Shown piece by piece: positions 19,552-28,556 of a stretch of 64,000 bases of DNA. Where the stretch lies: assembly GCA_963737745.1 (NCBI GenBank), contig CAVTTR010000004.1:154247-218246 (forward strand). Reading direction: 5' to 3'. Made by a program: the position numbers and the translations under genes. The notes under the pieces were generated by a model. It saw only the letters and a list, made by a program, of their open reading frames with translations. It ran no database searches and was not told the origin of the DNA. This DNA comes from Bog-473 sp963737745 (GTDB taxonomy: Bacteria; Actinomycetota; Acidimicrobiia; Acidimicrobiales; RAAP-2). Each line of letters opens with the position of its first letter. The first letter of the stretch is position 1.

Positions 19552-20604
19552 CGAGCGTCGATCACCCCAAGCCCCCCGGCTCGCCCTCCCAGCGCGGCCC
19601 CCACCGCGCCGGCACGCTCGCCGAACGCGGCCGGCGACGATGACCGTCTCCGGGTCGGGTCGTCCCGCCCTCGACCAGCTCGGCGAAGGCGCGACGGGTG
19701 GCATCGAGGAGGAGATCCCCGACGCCGACCAGCCCGCCGCCCAGGACGAAGCATTCGGGGTCGAGCACGCTGGCCAGGTTGGCCAGTCCGAAGCCGACCC
19801 ACCATCCGACCTCTTCCACCACCCGCCGTGCGTCGGCGTCGCCGTGCAGGGCGGCCGCCGTCACGTCCTCGCCCCGCACGCTCTCGGGATCTCCGCCCGA
19901 GCGAGCGACCACCCCGGGCAACCTGCCGGCCAGCGCCGCCTCCCGGGCCAGAAGGCCCAGTCCGCCCCCCGAGGCGTAGCGCTCCCAGCAGCCGCGGCGC
20001 CCGCACGGACACGGCGGCCCGGCCGGGTCGACCACCATGTGGCCGATTTCGCCGGCGAAGCCGTGGCGCGCCCACCTGGACCTGCCCGTCGACGACCATC
20101 CCGCCCCCGATCCCGGTGCCCGAGCGTGACCATGACCACGTGGCCGATAGCCCTGGGCCGCACCGAGCCGGTGCTCGGCCAGCACGGCGAAGTTGGCGTC
20201 GTTCTCGATCACGATCCGGCGACCGGCCAGGCGCTCGCCGATGAGGACCCTCCAGTCCACCCCTTGGCCCTGGGGGAGGTTGGGCGAGAAGCGCAGGCGG
20301 CCCTGGCGGTCGACCATGCCGGGGGCCCCGACACCGATCGGGCGCGTCGGTCCGGCACCGGTTGCCGTCACCGCATCGAGTTGCGCCACCACCTCGACGA
20401 CCGCATCGGCGACCGCGGTCGCTTCTGCCTCGGTGCCGCGACGAGGTCTCGTCCGCCCTGGTCTGGCCTCGGGGGGTGGCCACCCGCACTTCGGCCACGA
20501 CATTGTCGCGCCGCGTCGAGGGCGACCCCGAGGACCTTGGTGCCACCGATGTCGACCCCGAACGCCACGCTCGGCGTCGGCGACGAGCCGGCGGCCGGCG
20601 TCAT
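19548..20604 (-). CDS. ROK-family glucokinase (frameshifted)
   Basis: ATG 20604 starts MTPAAGSSPTPSVAFGVDIG with the ATP-binding DIGGTKV motif. It continues in other frames with IGVGAPGMVDRQGRL, ENDANFAVLAEHRLGAAQGY, FAGEIGHMVVDPAGPP, the ROK zinc-binding motif CPCGRRGCWERYASGGG and LANLASVLDPECFVLGGGLV, ending AALGGRAGGLGVIDAR at 19548. About 352 residues. In actinobacteria such ROK kinases phosphorylate glucose with ATP or polyphosphate and take part in glucose repression. The start overlaps the SRPBCC stop (ATGA) and the stop overlaps the next gene (GTGA), showing tight operon coupling. Confidence 0.87.
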
Positions 20605-21068
20605 GCCGAAGACTCGACCCGCGCCTTCAGCTCCCGCATGGCCGTCGACATGATGCGGCTCTGGGCGCGCATTTTGATGAAGCCCGGAATGGGCACCCGC
20701 AGCTCGGCCTCCAGGTGGTAGGTGACCCGCGTCCCGGAGCCCTCGCCCGGATCGAAGACGTAGCTCCCGTCCAACTTCGAGGTGATGTCACCCTTGGTGA
20801 GCTTCCACGACAGGACGTGCGGCGCCTCGGAGAAGTCGTAGCGCAGCGTGTAGCTCGTGCTGCGCCCGAAGGCGGCGGCACGAAACGTGACCAGCACCGG
20901 ACGACCCTCGTCGTCGCGCTCGTCGACGACGATCTCTTTGATGTCGGCCGCCCACTCGGGGTAGCGCTCGATGTCCGCGACAACAGAGAAGCACCGCTCA
21001 GGCGATGCCGACACCGACATGTGTTCGGTGGCTTGATCGGCCACGATCTCGTGTTCCTCTCTTGTCAA
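20601..21068 (-). CDS. SRPBCC/START-like protein (polyketide cyclase/dehydrase type)
   Basis: This intact protein of about 155 aa contains SVSASPERCFSVVADIERYP and EWAADIKEIVVDERDDEGRP, a helix-grip fold of the SRPBCC superfamily close to the RatA/Coq10-like group. The N-terminus may start at TTG 21068 or at an internal GTG. Its stop codon overlaps the glucokinase ATG by 4 bases. In actinobacteria this gene is often found beside the ROK glucokinase and a PimB-like glycosyltransferase; a lipid- or quinone-binding role is possible but unproven. Confidence 0.85.
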   Translation of the reverse strand: MTREEHEIVADQATEHMSVSASPERCFSVVADIERYPEWAADIKEIVVDERDDEGRPVLVTFRAAAFGRSTSYTLRYDFSEAPHVLSWKLTKGDITSKLDGSYVFDPGEGSGTRVTYHLEAELRVPIPGFIKMRAQSRIMSTAMRELKARVESSA

Positions 21069-21094
21069 CCTGACCTCGGGCTCGGACAGGGGAG

Positions 21095-22244
21095 TCAGCC
21101 TGCCACTTCCGCCAGGGTGCTGGCCAGCCTAGAAGCGAGAATGTCATAGTCGAAGGATGCCTGGGCACGGACCCGGGCCGCTCGGCCCATGCGTTTGCGC
21201 AGCTTGGGTTCGGCCAGCAGGGTGCGCAGGGCCTCGGCCACCCGGCCCGGGTCCTCGGGATCGCTCACCACCAGGCCGGTCTCGCCGTGGACCACGGCCT
21301 CGGCCGCCCCTCCGCTGTCGCCGGCGATCTGGGGCACACCGGCCGCCGCGGCCTCGAGAAAGACGATGCCGAACCCCTCTTGCTCCAGTCCGAGCCAGCG
21401 GTTGCGACAGGCCATGACGAAGACGTCGGCCGCACCCAGGAGCGCCGCCCGGTCCTCGTCGCTGACCCGGCCCAGCAGCGAGACCGAGACCGGGCTGGCG
21501 GCCGCCTGCCGGCGGAGCCGCTCCAACTCCCGGCCCTCGCCGCCGATGGCCACCACCAGGTCGGGGTAGGAAGGGGCCAACCGGTCGGCGGCCGCGATGA
21601 GCACGTCCATGCCCTTGCGCGGAACCAGGCGGCTCACGCTGACGATCAGCGGGCCGCGCTGCGGCAACCCCAGACGGGACCGCGCCGCCCGGCGCTGCGC
21701 CGCCAAGCAGCGGGGTGATGGCCGACGTGTCGACCCCGGGCGGCACCTCGATCACCGGCGCCGCGATGCTCGCCGGCGGCCCGGCGCCCTTCGGCGGCCG
21801 GGTAGCTCCCGGCCGAAATGACGATCGACGCGCCCCGCAACACGTGGGCCAGCGCGGCACGCGGCCCCGGGCACCCGGCCGGGCACGGTGACTTCAGCGC
21901 CGTGCAGGATCACCCCGTAGGGCACTCCGAGGCGAGGGCCGAGCAGACCGAGCGGGAGGGCGGGGTCGAGCAGGACCAGATCGATGTCGTGCTCGGCGAT
22001 GCAACGGCGCACGTGGGCCACGGCGCGCGGCGTCGGGAAGTAGAGGATCGACTCGGGTACGCGCTCGATGTGGACGCCGCGTTGCGCTCTGCTCGGCGTC
22101 GAACGCCGCTGCGTCCGGGTGCGACGAGGCCGTGAGCACCACGAAGGACTCCGGATCGAGCCGCCTCCACAACTCCCAGAGGTAGCTCTGGATTCCGCCC
22201 ACCTTGGGCGGGAAGTCGTTCGTCACCAGCAGGTGGCGCCTCAT
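21095..22244 (-). CDS. GT4-family glycosyltransferase, PimB/PimC-like (frameshifted)
   Basis: ATG 22244 gives MRRHLLVTNDFPPKVGGIQS, the N-terminal Rossmann motif of GT4 mannosyltransferases. Shifted frames continue with CIAEHDIDLVLLDPALPLGL, GVPYGVILHGAEVTVP, RGASIVISAGSYPA and VIEVPPGVD. The C-terminal half is intact from 21706: LIVSVSRLVPRKGMDVLIAA, GEGRELERLRR, DVFVMACRNRW and the EGFGIVFLEAAAAGVP motif. The enzyme probably transfers mannose or glucose from a nucleotide sugar onto phosphatidylinositol-type lipids, matching plsC in the same operon. It is the first gene of that operon. Confidence 0.85.
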
Positions 22245-22300
22245 CGCGCTGCAGCCCGTCCGCATTGCGTCGGCGCCGGATTCGCCTTGATGGAGCGGAC

Positions 22301-22531
22301 TTAGCCGGCGCGGTGGCTGAAGCGCAGTGAGGGGACCAGACCGGCCTGCTCGAGCATGCGCATGGCTCGGACCTCGTCGGCATCGATGACCACGGCGTCA
22401 TCGGGCTCGCGGCCCAGCAGGAAGGTGACGACGCAGTCGTCACAGGCATTCGTCCCTTGGAGCTCGCAGCATTCGCAGTCAATGGTGAGTGGTCCCGTCG
22501 TGTCCGGGCTGAACAGGTGTAGTTCGGGCAT
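22301..22531 (-). CDS. small cysteine-rich protein, probable metal binding
   Basis: The intact 76-residue product starts MPELHLFSPDTTGPLTIDCE and has the cluster CECCELQGTNACDDC, with five cysteines in 15 residues, followed by the acidic stretch EPDDAVVIDADEV. The spacing suggests a zinc or Fe-S site. No named family is recognised. It is downstream of a thioredoxin-like gene, which makes a redox or metal-handling role plausible. Confidence 0.7.
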   Translation of the reverse strand: MPELHLFSPDTTGPLTIDCECCELQGTNACDDCVVTFLLGREPDDAVVIDADEVRAMRMLEQAGLVPSLRFSHRAG

Positions 22532-22977
22532 GATGGCGGCCCTCCTTCTTTGCCCAGAGCATGCCGGAGGGTTGTGACAGCTCCGACCTGTCGGCCACGC
22601 GCTCAGCGGTCACCGGGCTCTCGCCGAGCGCCTGCCGCGTGGCGCGGACGGTTTCGGCGATGCCCCAGGCCACGCCCTCGGTTTGGACTTCACCGCCGGC
22701 CACCACGACCAAGAACGGTGGGCCGCCCACCCGATAGTCGGCGAAGGCCTGCGAGCTCATCACCGTCTGGGTGTCCGCCGGGGCCAAGGGCGGCGATCGC
22801 CTGCGGCGTCCTCCTGCTCGGGCCCTCTGGTCACCAAGATGATCCGGACGCTCGTCGGGCAAGGATTGCCGCAACGCTGCCGTGCCTTCCCACAGGTCAC
22901 GGCAGCCCGAGACACGATGGACGAGAGGAAGACGAGGAGAACCGGCGTCCGCCGAGTCGACGATGCTGCATCGTCAC
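22479..22977 (-). CDS. thioredoxin-like (TlpA/MauD type) protein, broken frames
   Basis: The C-terminal part is open from 22874 and reads MSSQAFADYRVGGPPFLVVV followed by GGEVQTEGVAWG, the typical second half of TlpA/MauD-like thioredoxin folds. Upstream in a shifted frame I read TPVLLVFLSS and then CLGCRDLWEGTAALRQS, giving a CxxC active site. At least two shifts (near 22865-22925) are required. The start is not determined and the 3' end overlaps the Cys-rich gene, which suggests another error there. A role in extracytoplasmic thiol chemistry is inferred. Confidence 0.5.
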
Positions 22978-22981
22978 GGGC

Positions 22982-23344
22982 TCACCAGCGCGGCGTGACG
23001 CCCTCGATATCGGCCGGTGAGGTGGCCGGATGATCCCGGTAGGTCGGGATGGGCCGCGCCCGGCGCAGGATCTCCGCCGGCGGCAGGTCGTTCACGGGGC
23101 CGTGATGGTGCGCCCGGTTCCTCGCTCTCGCAGCTCGTCGTCGCCCAGTCTCGACCACGCTGCGACCGTGGCCACACCAGCGACAGACGACCTCGTCGAC
23201 GTGGCGGGAGAGGACTGTCTCCTCTTCGATCTCGAGCTCGCCCCCGACCGTGTAGTGGTGGAACGCCTTCGTCGTCTGTGAAGTCGTGACGTCGAAGCGG
23301 GTCACATTGCCGCAGCTGTCGCACCTGTAGCGAGGGGTGTCCAC
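22982..23344 (-). CDS. zinc-ribbon-like small protein
   Basis: The 120-residue product begins MDTPRYRCDSCGNVTRFDVT and has a second CxxC in EVVCRWCGHGRS, giving a C2-C2 zinc ribbon about 45 residues apart. The rest is basic and unstructured, with the ending TYRDHPATSPADIEGVTPRW. No enzyme motif is seen. It may be a nucleic-acid-binding or accessory protein; the family is conserved-hypothetical in actinobacteria as far as I can tell. Confidence 0.6.
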   Translation of the reverse strand: MDTPRYRCDSCGNVTRFDVTTSQTTKAFHHYTVGGELEIEEETVLSRHVDEVVCRWCGHGRSVVETGRRRAARARNRAHHHGPVNDLPPAEILRRARPIPTYRDHPATSPADIEGVTPRW

Positions 23345-23386
23345 GCCGCACCACGGTAGTCGCCGCCAAACGGGTACCCCGGAAGG

Positions 23387-24193
23387 CTAAATACGGCTGA
23401 GCAGCTCCGCTTTCTTCGCCGCGAACTCCTCTTGCGAAATGATCCCCCGCTGGCGCAGATCGTCGAGCTCAATGAGCCTGTCCCTGATTTCTGCGGGCAC
23501 CGGCCACTGCGGGTGGCGGACGCGGGGCCGTCGTCGGTCCGCGGCGTCGAAGGTGCGGGATCCGGCCCGGGGTGTCCGATGTCGTCGTCAGCCGCCACCG
23601 GCGGAACGCCGAAGGGCGGCGTCTCAGGTCCCTCGAGGTCGGCTTCGACCCTCGAGCCTGGGAGCGCACGTCGATCTGGCGCAACTCGGCGGGAATTGGC
23701 TCGGCCGTGCCGCCGCCGACGAGCTCGTTGATCTGGCCGTTGATGACCCGCTGCACGATGGCCGGCTTGCGGACGAACTGAAGAACAACGGCGTCGTCCT
23801 CGCCCTGCACATCGATGATCAGCCGCCCGGTGGCCAGCACGCGCTCCCAGAGCTTCTGGGACAGGTTGAGCTCGGTGATCCGCTGCAGGCGGATCTGCAC
23901 GATGTCTCGGTCGAAGACACCCCGACGCACCAGGATCCGGGTCGTCGTCAGGACCAGCGCATAGAGCCGCCACCTCAAGAGGCGCCCGAGGAGCCAGAGC
24001 GCGGGAATGGCCGCCAAGGCCCACAAGACGTCAGCCAACCAGTTCGGAAGAGATGGCACGGCCACGACGATGGCGATGACCACCGCCAGCGCTCCACGGC
24101 AGCGGCCAGGGGTCCGGCAAAAAAGATCCAGTGCGGGCGCAACTCGACCAGGAGGTCCTCGTCGTCATTGAGGAACCGCCGGGGCAACGGCAC
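23387..24193 (-). CDS. PH-domain membrane protein with C-terminal SHOCT domain (frameshifted)
   Basis: GTG 24193 gives VPLPRRFLNDDEDLLVELRP, followed by HWIFFAGPLAAA and, one frame over, the membrane stretches MVIAIVVAVPSLPNWL and LWALAAIPALWLLGRLLRW. The bacterial PH-like part follows: ALVLTTTRILVRRGVFDRDI, QIRLQRITELNLSQKL, TGRLIIDVQGEDDAVVLQFV. In a third frame the C-terminus reads IRDRLIELDDLRQRGI, ISQEEFAAKKAELLSRI, a clear SHOCT module, ending at 23387. Breaks lie near 24090 and 23600. The protein is probably anchored in the inner membrane; its function is unknown. Confidence 0.72.
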
Positions 24194-24285
24194 AACCTCC
24201 TGAGAGTAGTTGCGCGCCCCGCAGGAGCGCTGACAGCGCAACACCGCCCACGATCCGACGGGCCAGGCACCATTAGTCTGGAGCG

Positions 24286-24597
24286 ATGTCGTATGCCGAG
24301 GTTGCCCCCGACGAGATCCGTGCTCGGCTGTCACGGGGCGAAGACGTCTTCCTGCTCGACGTGCGCGAGCCCGACGAGGTCGCCGAGTGGGCCTACCCGA
24401 TCGGGGTCAACATCCCCCTCGGACAGCTCAGCGATCGGGTGGGCGAGCTCCCCCAGGGAACGACGATCGTCGTGGCCTGCGCCGCCGGCGTTCGCTCGGC
24501 CAAGGCCGCCACGGCGCTCAGCGAGGCCGGATGGACGACCGAGAACCTGACGGGAGGAGCCGCCGCCTGGGCGGCGACCGAACCCGAGCCCGACTGA
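24286..24597 (+). CDS. single-domain rhodanese-like sulfurtransferase
   Basis: The intact 103-residue protein starts MSYAEVAPDEIRARLSRGED and contains VFLLDVREPDEVAEWAYPIG and the active-site loop VVACAAGVRSAKAA with the catalytic Cys. It has the size of GlpE/PspE-type single-domain rhodaneses, which carry persulfide sulfur. It is divergent from the PH/SHOCT gene. No sulfur-transfer partner is obvious nearby apart from the thioredoxin-like protein. Confidence 0.88.
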   Translation: MSYAEVAPDEIRARLSRGEDVFLLDVREPDEVAEWAYPIGVNIPLGQLSDRVGELPQGTTIVVACAAGVRSAKAATALSEAGWTTENLTGGAAAWAATEPEPD

Positions 24598-24785
24598 AGG
24601 GGCATTTCTCCCCCGAGCGGCCGCCTCAGGTGCAGGTTCAGTTGGGCGAACATTGATGCCACGTTCGGCTCAAAGTGTGACCGGCGGCGTACCTTCTCCA
24701 ATAAGGGTTGCGCCGGGTAGGAGGCACAGCGAGCGCGCCCTCTGACGCCCGCGGCCTGGCTAACGGCCACGGATCGGAGGTGACT

Positions 24786-25274
24786 GTGAGCGGACGAAGA
24801 GGAGGGGCCGCAGGAGTCGGCTTCAGCCTGTTTGGAATTCTGGCGGTCGTCGTGGTCCTCGGGATAGCCGCGGCGATTGCGGTTCCTTCTCTAAGCGGCA
24901 GCAAGGGTGGTGGGTCATCGACGACGACCACCCTGGTGGACGGTACGCATGCAGGAACCGATCCCGTCGCCTCGGCCACCACGACCGAACCGACAACTGG
25001 CATCCCTTCGGAGGCTGCCGCAGAGGCGTGCCAAGCCGACGCGCAAACTGTCGCGGCGGCGGTCCAGGATTATGAGGCCCTCCACGGTGGCAGCGCCTCG
25101 GCCGTCACGCCCGCAGCCCTCACGGCGGGATCGACTCCATTCCTGCAGTCCTTCCCGTCGAGTCCGGACTACTCGCTATCGATCGTCAACGGCGTAGTCA
25201 TGATCGCCGCACCGAAGACGGCCACCGCCGTGCCCTACAACACAGCCGGAGCATGCGCACGGGCGGGACCCTGA
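24786..25274 (+). CDS. type IV pilin-like protein with class III-like N-terminal helix
   Basis: GTG 24786 is chosen because VSGRRGGAAGVGFSLFGILA gives a short basic leader ahead of the hydrophobic helix FSLFGILAVVVVLGIAAAIA followed by VPSL, as in prepilins (G-F at the likely cleavage site). The usual Glu at position +5 is absent. A Ser/Thr-rich linker follows, then a globular part with a conserved-looking Cys pair (EACQADAQTVAAAVQDYEAL and GACARAGP). A start at 24708 would add 26 unlikely residues. It may be a minor pseudopilin; no assembly genes are in the window. Confidence 0.6.
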   Translation: MSGRRGGAAGVGFSLFGILAVVVVLGIAAAIAVPSLSGSKGGGSSTTTTLVDGTHAGTDPVASATTTEPTTGIPSEAAAEACQADAQTVAAAVQDYEALHGGSASAVTPAALTAGSTPFLQSFPSSPDYSLSIVNGVVMIAAPKTATAVPYNTAGACARAGP

Positions 25275-25333
25275 CCCGTCGTCGTGATATGCGGTGCCCA
25301 CGACGGATACCTTTGCCGAAGAATTTTTCTCCG

Positions 25334-25406
25334 TGGGGCTGGTGGGGATCGAACCCACGACCGAGGGATTATGAGTCCCCTGCTCTAACCACTGAGCTAC
25401 AGCCCC
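25334..25406 (-). tRNA. tRNA with CAT anticodon (tRNA-Met, or tRNA-Ile2)
   Basis: The reverse strand folds as a cloverleaf of 73 nt. The acceptor stem pairs GGGGCTG at 25406-25400 with CAGCCCC at the other end, with discriminator A at 25334. The D-loop is AGCTCAGTGGTTAGAGC, the anticodon stem-loop GGGGACTCATAATCCC carries CAT, and the T-arm contains GGGTTCGATCCCC. CCA is not encoded. Elongator Met and lysidine-modified Ile tRNAs share this anticodon and I cannot separate them by eye. Confidence 0.92.
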
Positions 25407-25655
25407 GTCAGGGTAATTCACCTTCGCTCCGTCACTCTGTCCTACACAGATCCCCACAACGGCGATGCACGAGGGGAGCGTGACTGGCAGCATGGTACAG
25501 AGGTCCGAGGGGGTCCGGTAAAAGAGACTCGAGCCTCCAATCCCGGGAGCGATCCAGCAAACGAGGACATTTAGGCCCTGGTCCTACGGATCCATAGGGC
25601 ATCAGGATAGCTCCAGGCGGAAAGGTCGCGTTGGCGGCTTCAAGGGGGTCCAACG
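25407..25655. other. 249-bp stretch between tRNA and lipoprotein gene
   Basis: No supported gene. It must hold the promoter of the minus-strand tRNA and the promoter of the lipoprotein gene starting at 25656. I see no clear operator. Confidence 0.4.
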
Positions 25656-26076
25656 ATGGTCGGTCACAAATGGGCATTGGTGCTCTCGATGGCATCTGGA
25701 CTGATGGTGGCTGCATGCGGATCTACGAAGCCTCAAGCTTCGCCCGGGCTTAGTACCGCTGCTTTACGACGACGCAATCCACGACGGTGTTCCCGACCAC
25801 CACAACCGCGGCACTACCGCTTACTACAACGACCGCTCCACCGCCTCCCACGACCACCACCACTCGTGCCCCTACGAGCACGACAACCGCCCCTCAGCCT
25901 CCGGGACGACGACACCGCCCGCTGCTGCTGGGTGTCATCCGACGGCCGCTTCGGCAATTGCTACCAGGCTGGCGAATTCTGCATTGATGCTGACCATGGG
26001 GTTCACCGGCGTCGCCGGCAATGGCGAAGCGATCGGCTGCGAGGACAACGACGGGTGGCGGTGGGAGCCGGCATGA
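25656..26076 (+). CDS. secreted lipoprotein with Thr/Pro-rich linker and small Cys-containing C-terminal domain (frameshifted)
   Basis: ATG 25656 gives MVGHKWALVLSMASGLMVAA followed by CGST, a lipoprotein signal peptide with lipobox Cys at residue 21-22. The second frame contributes a Thr/Pro-rich linker (TTTTAALPLTTTTAPP). The C-terminal domain reads SDGRFGNCYQAGEFC and IDADHGV, then in a further frame TGVAGNGEAIGCEDNDGW and RWEPA, ending in TGA at 26074-26076. The last module resembles a small domain common at the end of actinobacterial secreted proteins. Breaks lie near 25770, 25900 and 26000. Confidence 0.62.
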
Positions 26077-26474
26077 AAGGAGAGAGAGCCGCAGGACGCC
26101 TATTTTTGTTAACTGTTACGGCAGGGCTGCCGATCGCCGGAGAGGGCTCGAGGCGACCGAACCCACGATGACAAGTCGTAAACTTCTGTCTGGGTCGGCG
26201 CGTGCCGCAGTGAAGCAGGCTTACGGGCCGCCCGTCGTTCCCCCGGGCGTCTTCGGAACCGTCCCAGTGGGAGTTTTATTGTTGGGCTGATGCGTCGGGG
26301 TATTGGTACACGCCGTCAAGCCGAGGGCGATTCCAACGGCAACGACGGCGCAGCGAAGTCTTTTAGACGATGGACTCACCTAGGCGGTGTACCCAGGCTC
26401 GCCCTTCATAATCGTTTCGATCGACGATCCCGGTGTCCGCGGCGTTTTGATGGCCCCGGCCAGGTTCGGGGCGG
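26077..26474. other. 398-bp stretch without a supported gene
   Basis: All frames here give only short low-complexity readings with no start/RBS pair or recognisable domain. The segment from 26097 to 26115 is AT-rich. It lies between the lipoprotein and the minus-strand SRPBCC gene and may be decayed coding sequence. Confidence 0.4.
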
Positions 26475-26944
26475 TCAGTCGTTCGTGATGATCGTTCGAG
26501 ATTCAGCACCGATTGCTCCAGCATGGATAACGGGATGATCGGCCAGCGCTCCTGGTAGGCGGGGCGGCACGGCGCTCCAGTCGGTGTAGTTCGTCACCTC
26601 GCACTCGGATTCCGACACCGGCTCAATCTCCCAGCCGTACACGTGTCCGACGGGTGTGTCGTTGGTGATGAGGGCGGTCACCACTCGACGAGCCGGCCTG
26701 GTTCGATTCGGGTGACCCAGTTGCGAACCGGATACTTGCCGAGAGGTACATCACCCAACGGTTCACGGTCCATGTCCATATCGAAGGTGTCACCCACCGC
26801 CGTGAGGGTCCGAGCGGCCAGCGCTGCCTCAACCATGCTTGAACCGTCGATCTGTACGTGGCCGTCGGGATTGGAGACGAACGCCCAGATACGGTCAGCG
26901 GATGCGGCGATGCGGCGGCGGGCAGACAGTCGAGTTTCGGCCAT
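26475..26944 (-). CDS. SRPBCC family protein (one frameshift)
   Basis: ATG 26944 gives MAETRLSARRRIAASADRIW, then AFVSNPDGHVQIDGSSMVEA, a START/helix-grip N-terminus. The frame changes near 26680, after WVTRIEPGRLVEW, and continues ALITNDTPVGHVYGWEIEPV followed by SECEVTNYTDWSAVP. The joined protein of about 156 aa matches actinobacterial SRPBCC proteins of the polyketide-cyclase/AHSA1 type. An alternative start at 26974 adds MRELVLESSA. The ligand is unknown. It stands at the edge of the catabolic region. Confidence 0.72.
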
Positions 26945-27098
26945 AGCGCTACTCTCTAACACGAGTTCTCGCATGTTTGCTTTGGGGGGAACTCAGGACT
27001 GCACGCCCGGAAGGGCACTGAGCGGGCGACTGGACCGGCTATCCGACAAGGTTCTTCACGGGTGGGACAGAACTCTGCAGCCGACGGGATCCTGGGGC

Positions 27099-27350
27099 AT
27101 GACGGCCTTTGACGTGGCAACGGTGCGCACGGTCGCGACGGGTCTGCAGTTGCCCGAGGGCTCCGTCGTTGACGCCGACGGGTCCGTTCTGGTGCGTGAC
27201 ATAGAAGGCGGATCGGTGACGCGGGGGCTGCCCGACGGAACACGGGAGCTCGTGGCCGATTGCGGCGGGTGGCGCGAACGGCGCCGCCTTCGGTCCCGAT
27301 GGCGCACTCTACGTTTGCAGCGACGGCGCCTTGCTCAAATGCCAGTGGGC
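27099..27350 (+). pseudogene. truncated copy of an SMP-30/gluconolactonase-like gene
   Basis: ATG 27099 starts MTAFDVATVRTVATGLQLPE, DADGSVLVRDIEGGSVTRG, and after a shift near 27265 continues as GANGAAFGPDGALYVCSDGA. It then stops matching just before the 3' end of the TetR gene at 27376. The same sequence, nearly base for base in stretches such as atagaaggcggatcggtgac and cccgacggaacacgggagct, begins the full-length gene at 33821. Only the first propeller blade remains, so it is a remnant of a duplication. Confidence 0.75.
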
Positions 27351-27375
27351 CGTACGGCGAAACCCATCGATGGAA

Positions 27376-28017
27376 CTACAACATCGCGACTTGAACATCG
27401 CCAATTATCTCGCGGTTGGCCTCCGATGACCCCCCTAGTGCTCGCAGGCAGAAGTTCAACAGATCTGCGGTCACCGTCGAGTTCTGATCGGGGCATAGGA
27501 TCCGATCGTGAACAACGCTGCTTAGCAAGTGAGTCACAAACCACGCGTCCCGTTCGATATTGTCCGAATGTAGGCGACCCGCCTCAACAGCTTGTTTGAT
27601 CTCTGGGACTAACAGATCTACATAAGGCTGAATCGCAGCGACCTCGGTCTCCTTAGGAAGGATCCGCCGAAGACGCCATTGCGCAGTAACCAAAAACCCG
27701 GTCTCGGGGGTATTACGCGTCTTGCCGTCGTATGATGCCAGCGACGACTCAAGGTAAAACCGTACACGATCAATAGGATCCGGGAGACCTGCGGCTTGCT
27801 CGGCGAACGATTCGCACGACTCTCGGATTTTATCTTCGATCACCGCCAGTACCAACTCGTCCTTCCCGGCGAAGTAGTTGTAGAAGGTTTGAAGGGCAAT
27901 ACCTTCCTTTACAAGGTCCTGGGTAGTGAACTCGTCGCCCTTCTCATCGAACAGCTGGCGAGCCACTGCGACAATGGCTCGAAGCGCGCCCAGCCGCCCT
28001 GGCACGCGAGCGCTCAT
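27376..28017 (-). CDS. TetR family transcriptional regulator
   Basis: The intact 213-residue protein has an N-terminal HTH: LGALRAIVAVARQLFDEKGD, then FTTQDLVKEGIALQTFYNYF and AGKDELVLAVIEDKIRES. The C-terminal domain is of the TetR_C type. It lies 539 bases from the luciferase-like monooxygenase gene at 28557-29531, whose promoter carries a large dyad; control of that gene is a reasonable guess. A 13-bp direct repeat GCTCGAAGCGCGC at 27977-27989 and 28019-28031 flanks the chosen start (28017), so the true N-terminus is a little uncertain. Confidence 0.88.
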   Translation of the reverse strand: MSARVPGRLGALRAIVAVARQLFDEKGDEFTTQDLVKEGIALQTFYNYFAGKDELVLAVIEDKIRESCESFAEQAAGLPDPIDRVRFYLESSLASYDGKTRNTPETGFLVTAQWRLRRILPKETEVAAIQPYVDLLVPEIKQAVEAGRLHSDNIERDAWFVTHLLSSVVHDRILCPDQNSTVTADLLNFCLRALGGSSEANREIIGDVQVAML

Positions 28018-28556
28018 TGCTCGAAGCGCGCAGCTTCACCCGGTGTTCCGCCGACCGCTCAACCCACGACACAGCCTAAACTGTATTGCACCGGCAGACC
28101 CAGAGAAACTCTGTCGCAGGCGCGGGACCATCTCCCCGGAGGCGTCCCCACCTGTGTGTTGATCCATGATCAGATCTCTCGGCGGGCCGAAAAGACCGAA
28201 CCGTCTTGGAGCAGAAGTGCGCGCTACGTCGGACGATGTCTCGGGCTGCGACGTGGTGCCCCTTCGCCTGGAATACCCACTGTTGACGGAGGACCAGCCG
28301 GCAGTCGGATTCGCAAGAAGCTGGCGCTCCCGTGCAGGACGGGAACCAGCCCGAAGGTGGGTCGTTTGCAGCGTCCGCGAGGACCTCGTTGAGGCAGTCG
28401 ATTTGAGTTACGCGACCAAATTCACGCCACGGTCTCCGTCCGACCCCCCACCAGACCGGCCCGTGCCGATACGCGCTGTCCGGCCTGCTCGATCGCGAGT
28501 CGTAGCCTCGCTCCAACTACGTCACGCCCGTTTCCTAACCCAGGCGATACGAACCC
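28018..28556. other. 539-bp stretch without a supported gene
   Basis: Open frames exist on both strands (up to 146 codons), but they have poor codon character, no recognisable domain and no RBS. The segment holds the TetR promoter on its left. It may contain decayed sequence, as elsewhere in this accessory region. Confidence 0.4.

Noticed and set aside
24598..24785. c-di-GMP (GEMM) riboswitch ahead of the pilin-like gene
   Set aside because: The conserved core and tetraloop receptor pattern were not found by eye; the gap is simply GC-rich.
28076..28516. 146-codon minus-strand frame in the gap after TetR
   Set aside because: No RBS, no domain and poor codon character; treated as non-coding.
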